Positions 1 through 12,099 of a stretch of 64,000 nucleotides of DNA are shown here, one piece after another. The DNA is from Ophiosphaerella korrae (Eukaryota; Ascomycota; Dothideomycetes; Pleosporales; Phaeosphaeriaceae). The notes beneath the pieces are model-generated. The model worked only from the letters and a program-made list of their open reading frames with translations. It was not told the DNA's origin and did not search any database. A program made the translations under genes and the position numbers. The stretch's first letter is position 1, and every line of letters begins with the position of its first letter. The DNA lies in assembly GCA_028456385.1 (NCBI GenBank), contig JALNQF010000100.1:104222-168221 (forward strand), in the 5' to 3' direction.

Positions 1-278
1 ATGACTGCGCAGTCAAGGGAATACGGAAGAAGGAGGACCCGTGGAACGCCATCATCGCAGGATTCTTCACTGGTGGCTCGCTCGCAGTACGAGGTGGCTA
101 CAAGTCAATGCGCAACGGCGCCATATCATGCGCAATCCTGTTAGCTGTCATTGAGGGCGTTGGAATTGGGTTCAACCGCATGATGGCTGACAATACAAGA
201 CTTGATGCCCCTCCACCGCCACCTGCCGATGGCGGCCCCTCATCGGCCGGCAGCGGAGGCATGGCGGTTGCAGCGTAA
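1..278 (+). CDS. TIM17: TIM17, inner-membrane import channel subunit (3' end only)
   Basis: Tim17 is the core subunit of the TIM23 translocase of the mitochondrial inner membrane, which moves presequence proteins into the matrix. Reading from base 3, the last 91 residues are visible and end in TAA at 276-278. They carry the family stretch [17 protein letters not shown], then [18 protein letters not shown] and a Pro-rich tail, matching the last membrane segments and C-terminus of Tim17. KEDPWN distinguishes it from Tim22 and Tim23. The 5' part lies left of the window. No intron is seen in the visible part. The identification is by recall of the family sequence. Confidence 0.93.
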   Translation, partial: DCAVKGIRKKEDPWNAIIAGFFTGGSLAVRGGYKSMRNGAISCAILLAVIEGVGIGFNRMMADNTRLDAPPPPPADGGPSSAGSGGMAVAA

Positions 279-1689
279 TTCGAATGCGAACCCAAGACCC
301 CCTTTTTTGCGACCAATGCTTTCTTCAGAACGAGCATTACACATTTATGATAGCGGGTATTTGATGGTTAATTTGCATATACCGCTGGCCAGATTTCGGA
401 AGCGGGTGGCGTTGACACTCTCCTCAGCTTCTAGACGATATCTGTACCATATCATCGGCATCATCTGTACGATAATTGGCGGCGCCTCTACATCGAGGTA
501 TGAAGCCCATGAACTGCGTCTGCAGTCTGGACTCATTAATACCATTGTCATGTCAAACACATATCTTCGCTCACGCTCGGGATTCAGAGATTCAAAGCAC
601 ATCAGATCCAAATTGGATAGCCCTTCCGATAATTGTCGCATATGCAATGAACGAAGTCATCATTTTGGCAATTTTTCCCGAATCAAAGCGAAGCGAAAGG
701 GCAAACAATTTTGGCTATGGGCACAAAATATAAATATAGTGATTGACGTCAACATTGGCCCTGAGCCAAACAATGTGTGAGCTTTGGGTCTACGCAACTA
801 CGGACCAATCATTGACGACAACCGCTACGCGACCATGATCTTTTCTGGCATTGCTGGGGCCCACGGCTACACCTTGAAAATATACGCCAATAAAGGTGTA
901 CAATACATACCTAATGAGATACTGTGTGCTGGAATGGTAGCTGCACCTATAAATCTTGCACATGACCCGCCAAGTGCAGAACTTTCTACAGTACCATTCT
1001 TGTTAGACAATATCCAAGATGGTGTGGCTTGAATATGGGTCCCTTATGCAACCTCAAGCACAACTCGTTGGATTTTCAGGCTCATTATGGGTACTCTTCG
1101 TGTCTTTTCCGTGTGTTTATTCGCGATCTCCCCGAATGCCAAACCAACAGCAATTTTTGACAAGTTGGCATGTCTAGGCTTTGAATGTTAATAATTGCAC
1201 TTTGTAAAGAGAGAAAAATAGGTAGGGATACGAAGTTGATAAAGGGTGATTCAGAACAACAGAAGGAAGACCTATACAAGTAATGACTCAAAGCAGGCAA
1301 TAAGTATATTGAGCACCACTGATTCGCGTACTGTGGTCCTCCGCAATTATCTACCATGGGCCTGAAGCCCATCAACATTTTCTTAGCCACTTCCAGTTTC
1401 ATATCAAAGTGTAAATACGGTCCACTCCCCCGACCTCTTCCCTTGTAAGAGTCGCATAATTTTTTTTTGTTTTTGGATACCCTCACAAAATTTCATAAAA
1501 ATAACTGAAGTCACGAGAATACCCCGAATAACAGGGATTTCAGTCCTTGTCAGTCGAGATGTAGTTGCAAAGTAGGCAAGACAGGCGGCTGCAGCCTTCG
1601 AATCCAGTGCCTTTGCCTCTTTGCAGCCCCACCAGTCATTTCCTCTATACAGGCCACTATTGAGAGTAACTATAGCTTTTCGCAAAATG
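279..1689. other. Intergenic stretch without a supportable gene
   Basis: Open frames on both strands here are short, use TTG starts or lack any recognisable composition. The first few hundred bases must hold the TIM17 3' UTR. I see no tRNA, repeat or transposon signature. A minus-strand frame at 1404-1721 is open but resembles no family I know. Confidence 0.5.
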
Positions 1690-2864
1690 GGGGGAGCATT
1701 TAGACTCGACCCCAACCTCAAACCCTAAATGACCTTACCCGCGATGGGGAGCGCTTTGCCAATCAGCAGCAATATCATCACCCACAACAACCAATCCACC
1801 AACATCACTATCAGCGCCATGAGCAACACGACTAACAGTAACAGCAGCAGTATTCACAGTCCTCACCATATCCATATGGAAAGCACCAAGTGCATTTCAC
1901 GGGGCACCTGTAGCACGGCCCTATACATTAGTTCAGATTTTGGATATTTCGAGAGCAACAAAGCTGCAATGACATCTGATATGTCGCTGTTACAAAATGC
2001 TACTCCGTATCAGGTCGGAACAAGTCAAACACTCGTGGATCCGGTTCTTGGAGGGATACCCAGTGCGCAGCCAGGATACAGCGCTAGCATGCCATATCAT
2101 GAGTTACAGCAGCATATGGTGGGATATGCTAGTATGTCCACGGCCGGTTGGCAAGAGGAAGATAATTCAATACCTGATATGTCATTCGATACCTTCGCAC
2201 AGCACGCGAACAGCAAGCATAGCATGGCTATTCGTAGTCAACTAGAAAGCTCACACGATGCAATTCTCAGATATAAAACTAGACAGCCGCAAAATGGTTC
2301 TAAGAGTTTCCCATCCACTCAGCATGCTCGCTCCATGCATAGGCTCAACAACTCACAACACCGCCAGCCGAAAAAAGCCTCCAAATGTGTCACACAGTGC
2401 CGGAAAAAGGTTGTACTCCCAGTTGAACGGAGCCTTAAAGGCTTCCTGCGCACCGATAAGGTGATGTTTGGTAATTCAACTCCGAATGAAAAAGATCCTG
2501 CCCCGAGTGTGTGTGGAACCAACCTTTCCAAATTCTCTCAGCAATCGCCCCCAACCCAAAAATCAAAGTTAACGGAGCAGTGACCCAAAAGCTGATCAAT
2601 CAAGAAGGAGAGAGGAGAAAGCAATTTATAGATTCAATGATACCCCCTGGCTGCTCAGCTAAAACTTTTGGGACTCCTTTTAATCCAATTGACTGGGTCA
2701 CAAATAGTATGCGCGCATACTTCATTCACATGGTGGAGGAAGCGGAGGAGACCACAAAGCGGCAATTGGAGGTATGGATAGCAGAGCGGTTGTATAGGGA
2801 GAAATTTGAAGGTGAGATAAAGAATAGCTACGGAAGAAAGAAAGGGTATGTATTTTGTATTTGA
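1690..2864 (+). pseudogene. Decayed Q/H-rich gene, frameshifted, unrecognised family
   Basis: Three plus-strand frames in succession look coding. Frame one, from about 1690 to 1910, reads a strongly Gln/His/Tyr-rich segment (NQQQYHHPQQPIHQHHY near 1760-1810) interrupted by TAG and TAA codons where CAG/CAA would fit. The composition then continues in the frame open from 1729 to 2583 (Ser/Gln-rich, with a basic patch near 2350-2420). The last part (DSMIPPGCSAKTFGTPFNP and an acidic Glu-rich helix) is in a third frame ending at 2864. This pattern fits a low-complexity nuclear-type protein that has lost its frame. An unusual intron structure could partly explain it. Function unknown. Confidence 0.4.
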
Positions 2865-3814
2865 GGTGATGAAGATGCTCAGGAATATGCCCGCGTTGAC
2901 TGATATGAAAGAGGTCTGGAGGTTATATCAAGTGTACTGCGTATAAGATTTTGGTAGAGTGACACTTAGATTGAAATAGAATATCTAGAATTTCCATTTA
3001 TTCAAAAGAAAGAGTGAGCCAGACAATGAATGCCACACCCCAAGCACTCATTCCTGAGGGTAGAGTACCTAGGTACGTCCAATGCGTCATATACCATCAC
3101 TGCTGGATTTGAAAGAAAAAGGGAAATAATAGTTTTCATACGCATTGGCCTTTCCACCGCCGTGCATCGCCACATTGATGAGGTTGGTATTGCACGGAAG
3201 AGTGCGGCTCGATCGGGGCTTATGTGCTTGAGGCCGTGCATCGCACCCTGCTCGGGGAACTATCGACCAACGACTACGTTCCCTCAAACCCCGAAATGTT
3301 AATCAGACTTCGCCTCTCCCTTACTTTGTCAGCCAATCTTCAATCATCCGCTCTAATGCCTGCAGGATCCCAATCTCTTTCAGCCCCATCAATTAGTATT
3401 AGTAGTTTATTCCCTGATTCTCATACGTGTTTTCCGCATTAGTCGCGCTGGCCCTAGTATGGAAGTTTCGACTGCATATGATATTGCATGCCATGTGGGT
3501 CTTTGATCTAAAATAATTCAACATATTGCCATGCCCTGTCTCCGTGCGGCGAGAGCCAGCTAAGCCTGCCTCGTCCCATTGCAGCAGTTAAGTCGGCTTT
3601 CTCTGGTGCTTCTGCTCTGCCATTTCAAGCATCACTCTCTCCCAAATTTAGGAAATGAGTATTGAAAATAATACTGGTCGCATACTAGTAACTTTATCAT
3701 TCAACAAGCGAGCCTTTTTTTCAAACGCCCTATTCAAGTCTTGAATCTGAATAGGCACAAAGTCAACGTCGTCGAGGTTGCCATACATGTTTTGTACCAA
3801 CGCAGACAATTAAA
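2865..3814. other. Intergenic, nothing recognised
   Basis: Moderately AT-rich spacer between the decayed gene and the PTH11-like gene. Open frames near 3030-3440 and 3087-3287 lie over one another on both strands and show no family signature. It contains the presumed promoter of the receptor gene at 3815. Confidence 0.5.
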
Positions 3815-5343
3815 ATGTCGAATCGAGGAATTACGCTAATTGTAATTTCATGGATTCTTTTCGCGGTAGTAGTGTGTGTTCTCGTCGCTCGCTTCGCCAT
3901 GAAGTTATCCACGAAGAATAAAACGCTTACATTTCGATGCGATGACCTATTCATAATTTTAGCAGCTGTAGGTCAAAGGAATCAAATACAAAGAAGGCCG
4001 CATCACTAATTCGACTAGCTCTTCAGTTCTGGACAAACAGTAGTAGTTTCTATCGAGTCGATGAAGGCGCTTGGGCAGCATGCACATTTCCTCACGACTG
4101 GCCAAAATACCATATTCCAGAAGGTCAGATTTAGGTGCAAAAAATAGTTCCCAATTGGTTGACAAGGGACAGGCCGAATATACCGTGTGCATATTGTGCA
4201 TTGCAAATATGGGCTGCGCAAGGATATCGGTGTGGTTATCCATCAGAAGGATGCTTCGAGGTCCCATACCAAACTATACCACTCTTATGCTTCTTAGCCT
4301 GACTACCATATGGACAATATCTGCGGTTCTTATTGCAACCTTTCCTTGCAGCTTACCAAAACCGTGGAACTTCCTCAAACACAACAAATGCTATAACAAG
4401 GTTGCATTTACAAATTATGTAGCAGTTACTAACATCACCTTGGACAGTCTTCTTGTAATTGTACCATTATTGATCTGGAATATCCAACTCTCACTCAGAA
4501 CGAGAAATTCTATTGCTCTGATATTCGCAGCGCGTTTAAGGTAAGGCTTCACAAGGTATAGAGAACGATACTATACTGATTACTCTTAGCATCGTTGCTG
4601 CAGTAAGCGCGCAGCTGTATTTTTTTAACCAATCAAATCTCTCCGACTATAGTTATAGCTACTGGGCGCCTGCACTGTGCCAGCAGACCGCGCAGAACCT
4701 TGCAGTCATATGTGCGTGCCTGCCAAGCATCCATCCATTCATCGTCAACATCATGGCTGGTGCCAATAATCCAGAGACAGTCGAATTCAGAGCACCTCGC
4801 TGGATTCACCGATGCCTAGATTGGAAACCCTTATGCGTAGATGGTCCATTACCTTTATCATCCCACACCATTCCAGCCTCATACGCAGAGAATTTGACAG
4901 GGTCATATTGTCGTCCGCTTGCTACCTATGATTTTGGTAGCGCTTCAAATCATGGCCAGTTACATATAGCGCCGCACTTTCGTCCCAACATTGCCAAGCC
5001 GATCTTCGCCCCACGACTTCCTGCAAATGTTTTCAATCGACGCGTTGAAGTTCCTCAATCTCGGCCAGCAACACCAAAGTCAGCAAAGGATTCCGCCCTG
5101 ACATCCAGCGACATGAGTGGTGTTGGGATACTTCCCACAATAGACTGGGATGTAAAGAGCAATGACCAGGATGAGCTGACGAGAATATATCCGCTGCGAC
5201 AGCCCACAGCAGAGTATGTTTTCAACCGCCAGAAAGTGATTTCGGTCGCTGAGGAAATTCACTGGGATGATGATGGTTCCAAAGTATTTCGTCCCCCACT
5301 ACCTTCCCCAAAGCTGCCTCTACGAATACCGAGGGCATTTTGA
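3815..5343 (+). CDS. PTH11-like seven-helix membrane protein (rhodopsin-fold family), copy 1
   Basis: Four exons fit: 3815-3967, 4019-4123, 4173-4540 and 4590-5343, giving 459 residues; each intron has GT..AG ends. Residues 1-52 hold a first membrane helix followed by FRCDDLFIILA, the position of the GxDDxxxxxA signature of the fungal rhodopsin-domain family. The second exon reads SGQTVVVSIESMKALGQH. Later helices include MLLSLTTIWTISAVLIATFPC and NITLDSLLVIVPLLIWNIQLSLRT. The APALCQQTAQNLAVICACLP segment matches helix 7. A cytoplasmic tail of about 190 residues, Pro- and Ser-rich, follows. No CFEM domain precedes the helices. The family includes the Pth11 receptor; ligand and role of this member are unknown. 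No stop or frameshift is seen. Confidence 0.85.
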
Positions 5344-5729
5344 TGCCTGTAATTTATATGCCAAAACCTGCGATACAATTCATTCTGCTTGCTGGCTCTT
5401 ATAAGCACATTATTGCAATCTAGTAAACCACCTAATTTGAATCCACAGAGATCCATCTCACCCATAGTATCTAGCCGCCTAGCCCTGAAATTGATGACTT
5501 TATACTGGCTAAGTATACTTCCAGATTGTTTATAGCACATTGTTCTCCTGCTTCAATGGCAATGTACGACGTAGGCAATTTTTGACATAAATATTGTGAA
5601 ACGGCAATAATGCCTCACTGTGACACTATGCAATTACTTGTTAACCGTATTTATTGTGTCCAACTCGATATCGTTTTCCTCAGATACCAAAAACTCGAGT
5701 TCGCATTAGATTCACGTTTGAAATTAGAC
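5344..5729. other. Intergenic spacer
   Basis: Spacer of about 390 bp between the PTH11-like gene and the hypothetical ORF starting at 5730 (or 5610). It should hold the 3' end of the former and the promoter of the latter; no specific motif is evident. Confidence 0.4.
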
Positions 5730-6371
5730 ATGGACACACGGCTGACCCAAAGGAAGGTATCTTCTGGAGATCAACTACCTTCTCGTAGGGCGTCTAAAAG
5801 GCAACCTTTCGAGTACCATAAAAATTCAGATGTTAGTCCATCTGGCGTGGAAGGTGCTCGCGTTCAGACTTCCGACTTATACACCCGTGAAAGTCATGTA
5901 CTTCATCACACTCTTAGCCATTCTAACTTACCCTATAGAGCTAATCAAAATCGCGGCGTGTCTCCTCCGAATTGCCCAGATGAGTATCCCCAGTATCACC
6001 TCCCATATCCTACGCGATACAAGAACTATCGCGCTGTGAGTCCGCTGGGACGCTCACGCTTCGAAAGACCTCACGCATCATCAGTCTCATCACAGTCTTC
6101 TGGTCTGAATTCATACAATGGGCCCATGAGGGACATCGCAGAGAGCAAGTTGCCCCGAAAAGGCGCAAGTGGCCACGAAGAAGGATCCAAGCCCTCCTGT
6201 TCAGCGGCATTCAAAGAAGTGGAGTGTAAATTATCTCGCAGTAATGCTATCCGCCTCACGAATACTAGTTATAGGGTTAGTAACGCTCACCCTTCTATTG
6301 TTGCCAAGGAGCATCCTCGAAATAACGCCAACTTTAGCCACGACAGGGTTTCAGAGTGGGAGAACTATTGA
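5730..6371 (+). CDS. Hypothetical Ser/Arg/Pro-rich protein
   Basis: An open frame with ATG at 5730 gives 213 residues ending in TGA at 6369-6371. An in-frame ATG at 5610 would add 40 residues, less in keeping with the hydrophilic rest. The product is polar and likely disordered (SRRASKRQ, YRAVSPLGRSRFERP, HASSVSSQSSG), with basic-Ser-Pro motifs typical of kinase targets. There are no membrane helices, signal peptide or cysteine motif. I recognise no family. It could be the last exon of a larger gene; codon use looks acceptable, but support is only length and composition. Confidence 0.42.
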   Translation: MDTRLTQRKVSSGDQLPSRRASKRQPFEYHKNSDVSPSGVEGARVQTSDLYTRESHVLHHTLSHSNLPYRANQNRGVSPPNCPDEYPQYHLPYPTRYKNYRAVSPLGRSRFERPHASSVSSQSSGLNSYNGPMRDIAESKLPRKGASGHEEGSKPSCSAAFKEVECKLSRSNAIRLTNTSYRVSNAHPSIVAKEHPRNNANFSHDRVSEWENY

Positions 6372-6887
6372 CATCATACGATCAGAAGCACTGATAGCAG
6401 CGAAATTACAACATAATTGCCCCGTAAACATACGTTTTATTAGAAAGACTATTATCTTTCCATGATTTTATTATGCACTCCAAAAGCATTGTGATTCCGA
6501 GAGCGGTAGTTTATACGATCATGAAATCCAAAGACTATATTCAATGCAGAAACGCTAAGACATAGAAGGATAGATAGGTCTGTGGTAGTGAAGGCAAGTG
6601 AGATTTTATTCGGTTGCCACTAACTGTGCGCTCTCAGCATTTAGCCCTGCAACATGCTACTCGAAATTATTGTGTACCCAAGCAAGAATTTCTTCGATGA
6701 ATTACTCGCGGGCTGATCTTATCATTGACTCTGCTTTAAATATGTGAGTGTAGCCCCATGGTTTTAATTCGCTTACACCCTTGGCCTCGACGTTCGGATT
6801 GTAGAAGACGCTTTAGGCTGCTGAATTAGAATCATCTTATGAGCTTTTGATCTGGTCTTCTTTGTTTCGTGCATCAACACAGGACGC
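6372..6887. other. Intergenic, presumed convergent 3' ends
   Basis: This 516-bp stretch lies between the plus-strand ORF ending at 6371 and the ataxin-10 stop at 6888 on the minus strand. It is AT-rich and no gene or RNA is recognised. Both neighbours should polyadenylate here. Confidence 0.5.
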
Positions 6888-9800
6888 TCAGCCTTTTGAG
6901 TTTCCGCTGCCATCAAACCCCCTATCGAGCTTTTTCAGCGCTTCTTCGGTCTCGATCGCCCTTTCTTCACCAATTCTTAAGCTTTGTACTTTTGGTAGAT
7001 CTCTCATGACTTGCTGTACCATATCTTCAAGAGCCTTGGAGTCTCTCATACTAACATCAATCTTTCCTTTCCCTTTTGCAACCTCATGTGATGGTACTGG
7101 CTGAGCTTGCGACTGACGTTTCCTCAACATGACTTGACCTTTGCTATCCATGTACGTCTCATAGCCTTGCTGGTCAAGAACTTCGTCAGGAACGCACACG
7201 TTGACTGGCGTTTTTCCTGGATTAGTTGAAGCCGCAGTTTCCGACGAAGTAGCTTCCTTTGACTTTTCTTGGGTGTAGCGCTCCAGTGCACGAATGCGGT
7301 CCTGGTTCTCTTTGTTACCTTCCATTAAAAAACGAAGACACATGATGGCATGCTCTCGAATATATGGATTGTGCTCGTCGTAAGAGCAACAATTGAGTAC
7401 CGCCTCAATACCACCCAATGGGCGAACTTGGTCTTGAACGTGTTTATTCTTCCACACTAGCGAGCTCAGAACGAGAACAGCCAACTTTTTCAGATTACGC
7501 CACTCGAAGTCAGAGGGCTCGTCAGCCGCTTCGTCCATGTAAGGTCGGGGTGATGGAGAGGCTGGTGGAGCAATGTATGGTTCCGTTGTGACAGCTGTGG
7601 TATCATAAGGACGTTCAACAGCAACAGGCTGAGGTTGATGATGTTGTGGAGACGGATTATCAATTTCTGGTGGTGATTGCTGGGATGGAGGCTGGTGCGC
7701 ATTTCTCAGTGGTGGAACTGACAAGTTCCCCTTCGGAATCGCAGCCTCTAACTCTTTCAGAAGTGTAATTAATTCATTAGCAATCTCCCAATTACTCAGC
7801 ATCCTTTTCCAGGTTTCGTGTTCCGTAAGTATAGCAAAAAACTCCAGGTACTGGTAGACTCCCTCGTACATACGTTCCATATCCCAGAGATTCAAGGGGA
7901 AGTCTTCGGCATGCGCATGGCCAGCTCGAATTTGGCCCTGTAAGAAAATGAGAGCGCAGGTTTGTGGTATGATGTGTCGCCGAAACTCTGTGAGCAGAAA
8001 GTTGACCATGTGAACATCGCCTTGATCAACTTGCGACGGGGCGGGCTTGGGAAGACCTTTAGTAGGTTGCACGCGAGCCTGTCTGGCGCGGAAAATGTTT
8101 GTTAGTAGTTTCATGATTACAGCCTGCGCTGGGGAGATGATGTCTTTTGATCTACGCAGCTGTCAGCTAGGAGCAAAAAATGTATACGATAGACCCACTC
8201 CGATTCTCTGAATGCATGATATGCAAATGGAAGAAGTTGGTTCGCTAGTATTGCTTCCATAATCTTAACCATGAATTTGAAGTAGAGCTCTTCCTCCCTA
8301 AGATCCCATGCTGCAACGAAGATTAGTAACTCACGGAGGAGGTTTCTTCCATTGTCTTGGGCGAGCAGTAGATGACAGCGCACGCCGTGCATGCTTCTCA
8401 CACTATTGAACACAGTGGGATCCGAGTGATAGCCTGGTTGACCTTCTTGCGGCTCCACAATGCCGGCCATGATTATCATAGGCAGGACTTCGATCTCTGT
8501 TGGCCCTAGAATGAGCGGTACATCGGTCAGCAGGCCTCGCCCTTCATCTTCAGGAATGTCATCGTAGTCGTCATCATTGTCATCGTCATCCTCCGGTGGA
8601 GGAGAGGTGGGAGAGGCTACGTCACTGATTAGCCCTGATGGACGGTCTGGCTCTGGTTCCAGACGTTTCAAGAGGTCTTCTTTGCCACTTTGCAGTATTT
8701 CTGCACCGAACGATGGCGGATATGTGACACGGAAATCGATCTCACCTGCCGGGGAAGACCGTTTGATACTGAGATCTATTGAAGGTTCATCCGCTGCTGC
8801 TGCTAGTCTTGAGGATTGTTTCCCTTCTAGAATTGGAGAAGCGCCTTGGTTGACTGACTTCCCTTCCGGGTGCACAGCAATAGATGAACGCATGCGGTCC
8901 ACCTCGACCTGTAGCTGGTTGATGCTCTTAGCAAGTGTCTGTACATTCTCCTCATTTTTTATGTGCTGACGAACCACTTTCTTGTATGTAGTGGCCTGTG
9001 TGAGTTGATCGCGATATCTTGCAACAACATCAGCATAGAGCATGTTCCATTTCTATATGTGTCAGTAGTGGTTACCTGTTTTTGAAAGAGCAAATGCTTA
9101 CATTTTTCTCTTCTTCGCTCATTATCTGCCATCGCCTTCTGCACTCGACCGCAATTTCATTGGCGCCAGCCTTTACCCCATGTTGTTGAAGCGCCTTTTT
9201 GACATCATTACCAGTTTCGCCAATGTAGAGTAAAAATGGTGATGATGCGGGTTGCTGTGGGATCTTGAAAGTATCGATACTCGACGAAAGCCGAGTTTCT
9301 AGGCTTGGAGCATCTCCAGGCTGCCAGGATGGTTCTTGCTGGTTGAATTCATCCAATTTATACTTCATGTCGGCAAAGTTGGGGAGTTCGTTGTCGAGGT
9401 GGTTATCGAACAACTCAATCCACAGCATGAGTTTCCTCTGCTCGTTGCGAGCGATCAAATTGTTCATGAATTGTAGGCAGGTGATGAGGAGCTTCTTGTA
9501 GGCGTTGATGACACCCTGCCACTTGTCCTCGTCCTGTGTGCCCGCTTCGCCGTCGTACCCCCTCGCGGTGACCTTCACACAGACGTTGACAAGGGCAAAA
9601 ATGTCCTTGTCAAACAGTCGTTCTGCACTCAAATTCTGTATCTTTTCGCCACAAACCTGTACATTGCGTGCGACGCAAACGAGCTGATTCAGCCGCTCCA
9701 AATCGCGCAGCAGGCTGGGTGAGTAGCTCGCAATTAGTGGGCCAGAAAGTCCTTCGTATTCCGGGGCAGCAGGATCGGGAGCTGCAAAACAACGGCGCTC

Positions 9801-10130
9801 TAGTGACGGGATGGCGGCCTTGAGCACTTCGGCCAGAGAATCCCAAAACTCCCAAGAAAGGCCCAGTTCCTCGCGTATTGCCAGGCTCTTCCTCGTCTCC
9901 TCCAGCGTCTTCTTGACGACATCCCTCTCCAACATGCGAAGGGTATCATCTCGGATGTAGCCGGGGTTGTTGAAGTGCACACAGTAGGGCGCAAGCGCGA
10001 GGCGCAAACGCGCCAGGTACGGTTTCGCAGCCATGCCGGTGGTGCTGTCGGCTTCAGAATCCCTCACACTCTCCGTGTCGTCAGTACTGTCCATATTTGC
10101 GCGTGGAGAGAGTAGTTGCCCTTCATTCAT
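6888..10130 (-). CDS. Ataxin-10 homologue (CTR86-like)
   Basis: Three exons on the minus strand: 10130-9102, 9052-8199 and 8151-6888, joined by introns of 49 and 47 bp, give 1048 residues. Intron 2 uses donor GTGGGT and a GCTGAC branch site. The diagnostic part is at about residues 842-918 (DFEWRNLKKLAVLVLSSLV, KNKHVQDQVRPLGGIEAVL, NPYIREHAIMCLRFL, GNKENQ), the C-terminal armadillo-like domain of ataxin-10. The remainder is helical, with an Asp/Glu run at about 497-513 and a Pro/Gln-rich linker at about 775-835. It is much longer than yeast Ctr86, as I recall it. An internal ATG 12 codons downstream is an alternative start. The cellular role of fungal ataxin-10 is uncertain; the human protein acts in cytokinesis and neuronal survival. 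It lies tandemly downstream of URI. Confidence 0.88.
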
Positions 10131-10416
10131 TCACGAGTTGTGGTGGAGTGGAAATTTCGAGCAACATGGCGCCGCAGCATGCCCCGCCCCCACCAATCAC
10201 ACCTCACGTCGTCATCGGGGCCTCGACTTTCACACACTAAACTTGTTGCATTGGTCTACTAGCTGTTGGTACATATATACAGAGCATCAATAATCGAGAA
10301 AAGGCATTTCTTGCAGAGAGCCCGCTCATTATAGAGCCCCACTGGTCTTCAATGTTGGAACCAATTTAATGTGACTTGATACATGGAGCGGGTATCTTCA
10401 CGGGCATTGTTCCGGA

Positions 10417-12099
10417 TTACATACCATTGGCTTTGAGTCTCGAAGCCATGAATCGACTTACTTTCTTCGTTTTCCCATCCTTGTCCTCTACAACGGTAAT
10501 TTCTTCATCCTCCTTGGCCGGATTGAAACTGCCTTGTTGGATGAACCTGTTTCGCGCCTTGTAATAGTCGGCCTCGATTTCACGATTGATGAGCATGGCA
10601 TCAAATTCGTCTGGCGCACTCGGCTCGGTTACTGAGGGGCTGCGCTCCATGACATTCATGGCTAATGTACGCCCGCTTGGTCCCGTGGGTACAGCAGATG
10701 TTTGGGTAGCGGGTAGCATACCTGGGGCCTGTATCGCATGGCTTGTCCCAGTTCTACTACTTTTGAAACGGGACATCTTTGCGGGCTTTGTGGGTTCCTC
10801 CTTGACATCCATTGTAGGCGCGGTTTTGGCTCTAGAATGCGAGTTGGTGCCTGACTGGCCCGCGGTTTCAGGAGCTTCCGAAACATGAATATCAGCAGCA
10901 AACCGTACACCTTTTTTCTTCGGTTCACTCGAAAGCGGACCGGTGCCTGCTGGCTCCAGCGACGAGCCGAATTGTGCGTCTTCGCGAACGCGCATCGTGC
11001 GGACGTCGCCCACATGCTCAACCAGCGAGTTCTTGCTCTCCTCTGGACCAACATTCTCCATCATGCGAGCGTTAAGCTTCTTCTCTAGCTCAAGCATTTC
11101 TTTTCGGTAGTCGTCAGTAATCATAGACCTATTGCTACGGCCGTGCTCGTCTTCGTCTTCGTCACCATCGGTTTCGCTTCCATAATCGTCTTCATCGTCT
11201 GAATACTCCACTGTGGGATTGTCGAGATCAAGCTCAGCAACAATTTGGCCAACCTCGGAGAGACCGTACTGCAACATCTGGCGTCGGAGCTCGGCGTCCT
11301 CGGGGGACTCTCCTTGCGGAATGATGGGGTAAGAAGCAATTTCATTGTCATCTTGATCTAATTCGATGACCTTGGTTCCGCGTGTGAAGTTCATGTCTGC
11401 AAGGTGGCCGTTATAGCCGTCTGTTTCGAGCGTGGTCTCACTCTTAGCTGGTGCAGTGTCGACTTTCTCAGCAAAGGAAACGCTATTTTCACTAGGCTTG
11501 GCAGAGGATACCTCCGGCGACGGCGCTCTAGGGGTGGCATGCTGCTCTTTGTGCATCTCGGCCTTTTGAATTCCAGCTTTGCGCAGGGCTTGGACAATCT
11601 CAGCCGCAGCTTTGCCGGTCTGGTTGACAGAGCTGGCTACTTCGTTGCCCTCGTCGTCCAGCTCTTCCTCAATGTCCATCATGGGCAGGCCGTCCTCGTT
11701 CTCTACGCCAGGGTCCAAGAGGAGGTCGACGCCAGCCAGTTGCTTCTCGGAAGCATCAAGCTGCTTCTCGATGGTCGCGCTGTTCTGCTGGACATAGTCA
11801 ATGCGTCTAGAGAGGATGCCAAGAACTTGGTTAGCTGTGCGTTTGGTCTGCAAATGCTTGCCGAGCAGCGCCTCGACCTCGTTGCTATCAAGCAGGGCGC
11901 TATCTAGCTGGTGGGCCAGCTCGCGGATCTGGGCGGGCGAGGCGTCTCCAGCGCTCTCCAGGTCGTCCTTCAGTGCTTGGTACTCGGCCTCCCAGGTGGT
12001 CCAGTGCGTGAGTGCCTTGCGAAGCTGCTCGGCACTCTCCTGCAGCTGCACACGGCGGCGCTCGATGCCCTCCAGCGTGGCCTGGGTCGACGCAGCCAT
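10417..12099 (-). CDS. URI/Bud27-type unconventional prefoldin
   Basis: This single-exon gene encodes about 560 residues from ATG at 12099 (the frame is open upstream but has no earlier ATG). Residues 1-130 form a prefoldin-like coiled-coil pair (GIERRRVQLQESAEQLRKAL, then QTKRTANQVLGILSRRIDYV). A long acidic middle holds ELDQDDNEIASYP and an Asp/Glu-rich run. The C-terminus has DAMLINREIEADYYKARN and a basic VSRFMASRL end, the DUF3835 signature of Bud27/URI. These proteins bind the Rpb5 subunit, help assemble RNA polymerases in the cytoplasm and affect TOR signalling. The gene diverges from TFB3, with only 120 bp between start codons. Confidence 0.86.
   Translation of the reverse strand: MAASTQATLEGIERRRVQLQESAEQLRKALTHWTTWEAEYQALKDDLESAGDASPAQIRELAHQLDSALLDSNEVEALLGKHLQTKRTANQVLGILSRRIDYVQQNSATIEKQLDASEKQLAGVDLLLDPGVENEDGLPMMDIEEELDDEGNEVASSVNQTGKAAAEIVQALRKAGIQKAEMHKEQHATPRAPSPEVSSAKPSENSVSFAEKVDTAPAKSETTLETDGYNGHLADMNFTRGTKVIELDQDDNEIASYPIIPQGESPEDAELRRQMLQYGLSEVGQIVAELDLDNPTVEYSDDEDDYGSETDGDEDEDEHGRSNRSMITDDYRKEMLELEKKLNARMMENVGPEESKNSLVEHVGDVRTMRVREDAQFGSSLEPAGTGPLSSEPKKKGVRFAADIHVSEAPETAGQSGTNSHSRAKTAPTMDVKEEPTKPAKMSRFKSSRTGTSHAIQAPGMLPATQTSAVPTGPSGRTLAMNVMERSPSVTEPSAPDEFDAMLINREIEADYYKARNRFIQQGSFNPAKEDEEITVVEDKDGKTKKVSRFMASRLKANGM

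Noticed and set aside
202..780. Plus-strand frame of 192 codons after TIM17
   Set aside because: It begins inside the TIM17 coding end in another frame and has no recognisable composition; likely chance.
8117..8520. Resemblance of the PMIIMAGIVEP segment of the ataxin-10 gene to Far11/STRIP proteins
   Set aside because: The same gene continues in phase into a clear ataxin-10 C-terminal domain, so a separate STRIPAK gene is not supported.
11404..11907. Plus-strand frame of 167 codons opposite URI
   Set aside because: Shadow of the URI coding sequence, with no independent evidence.
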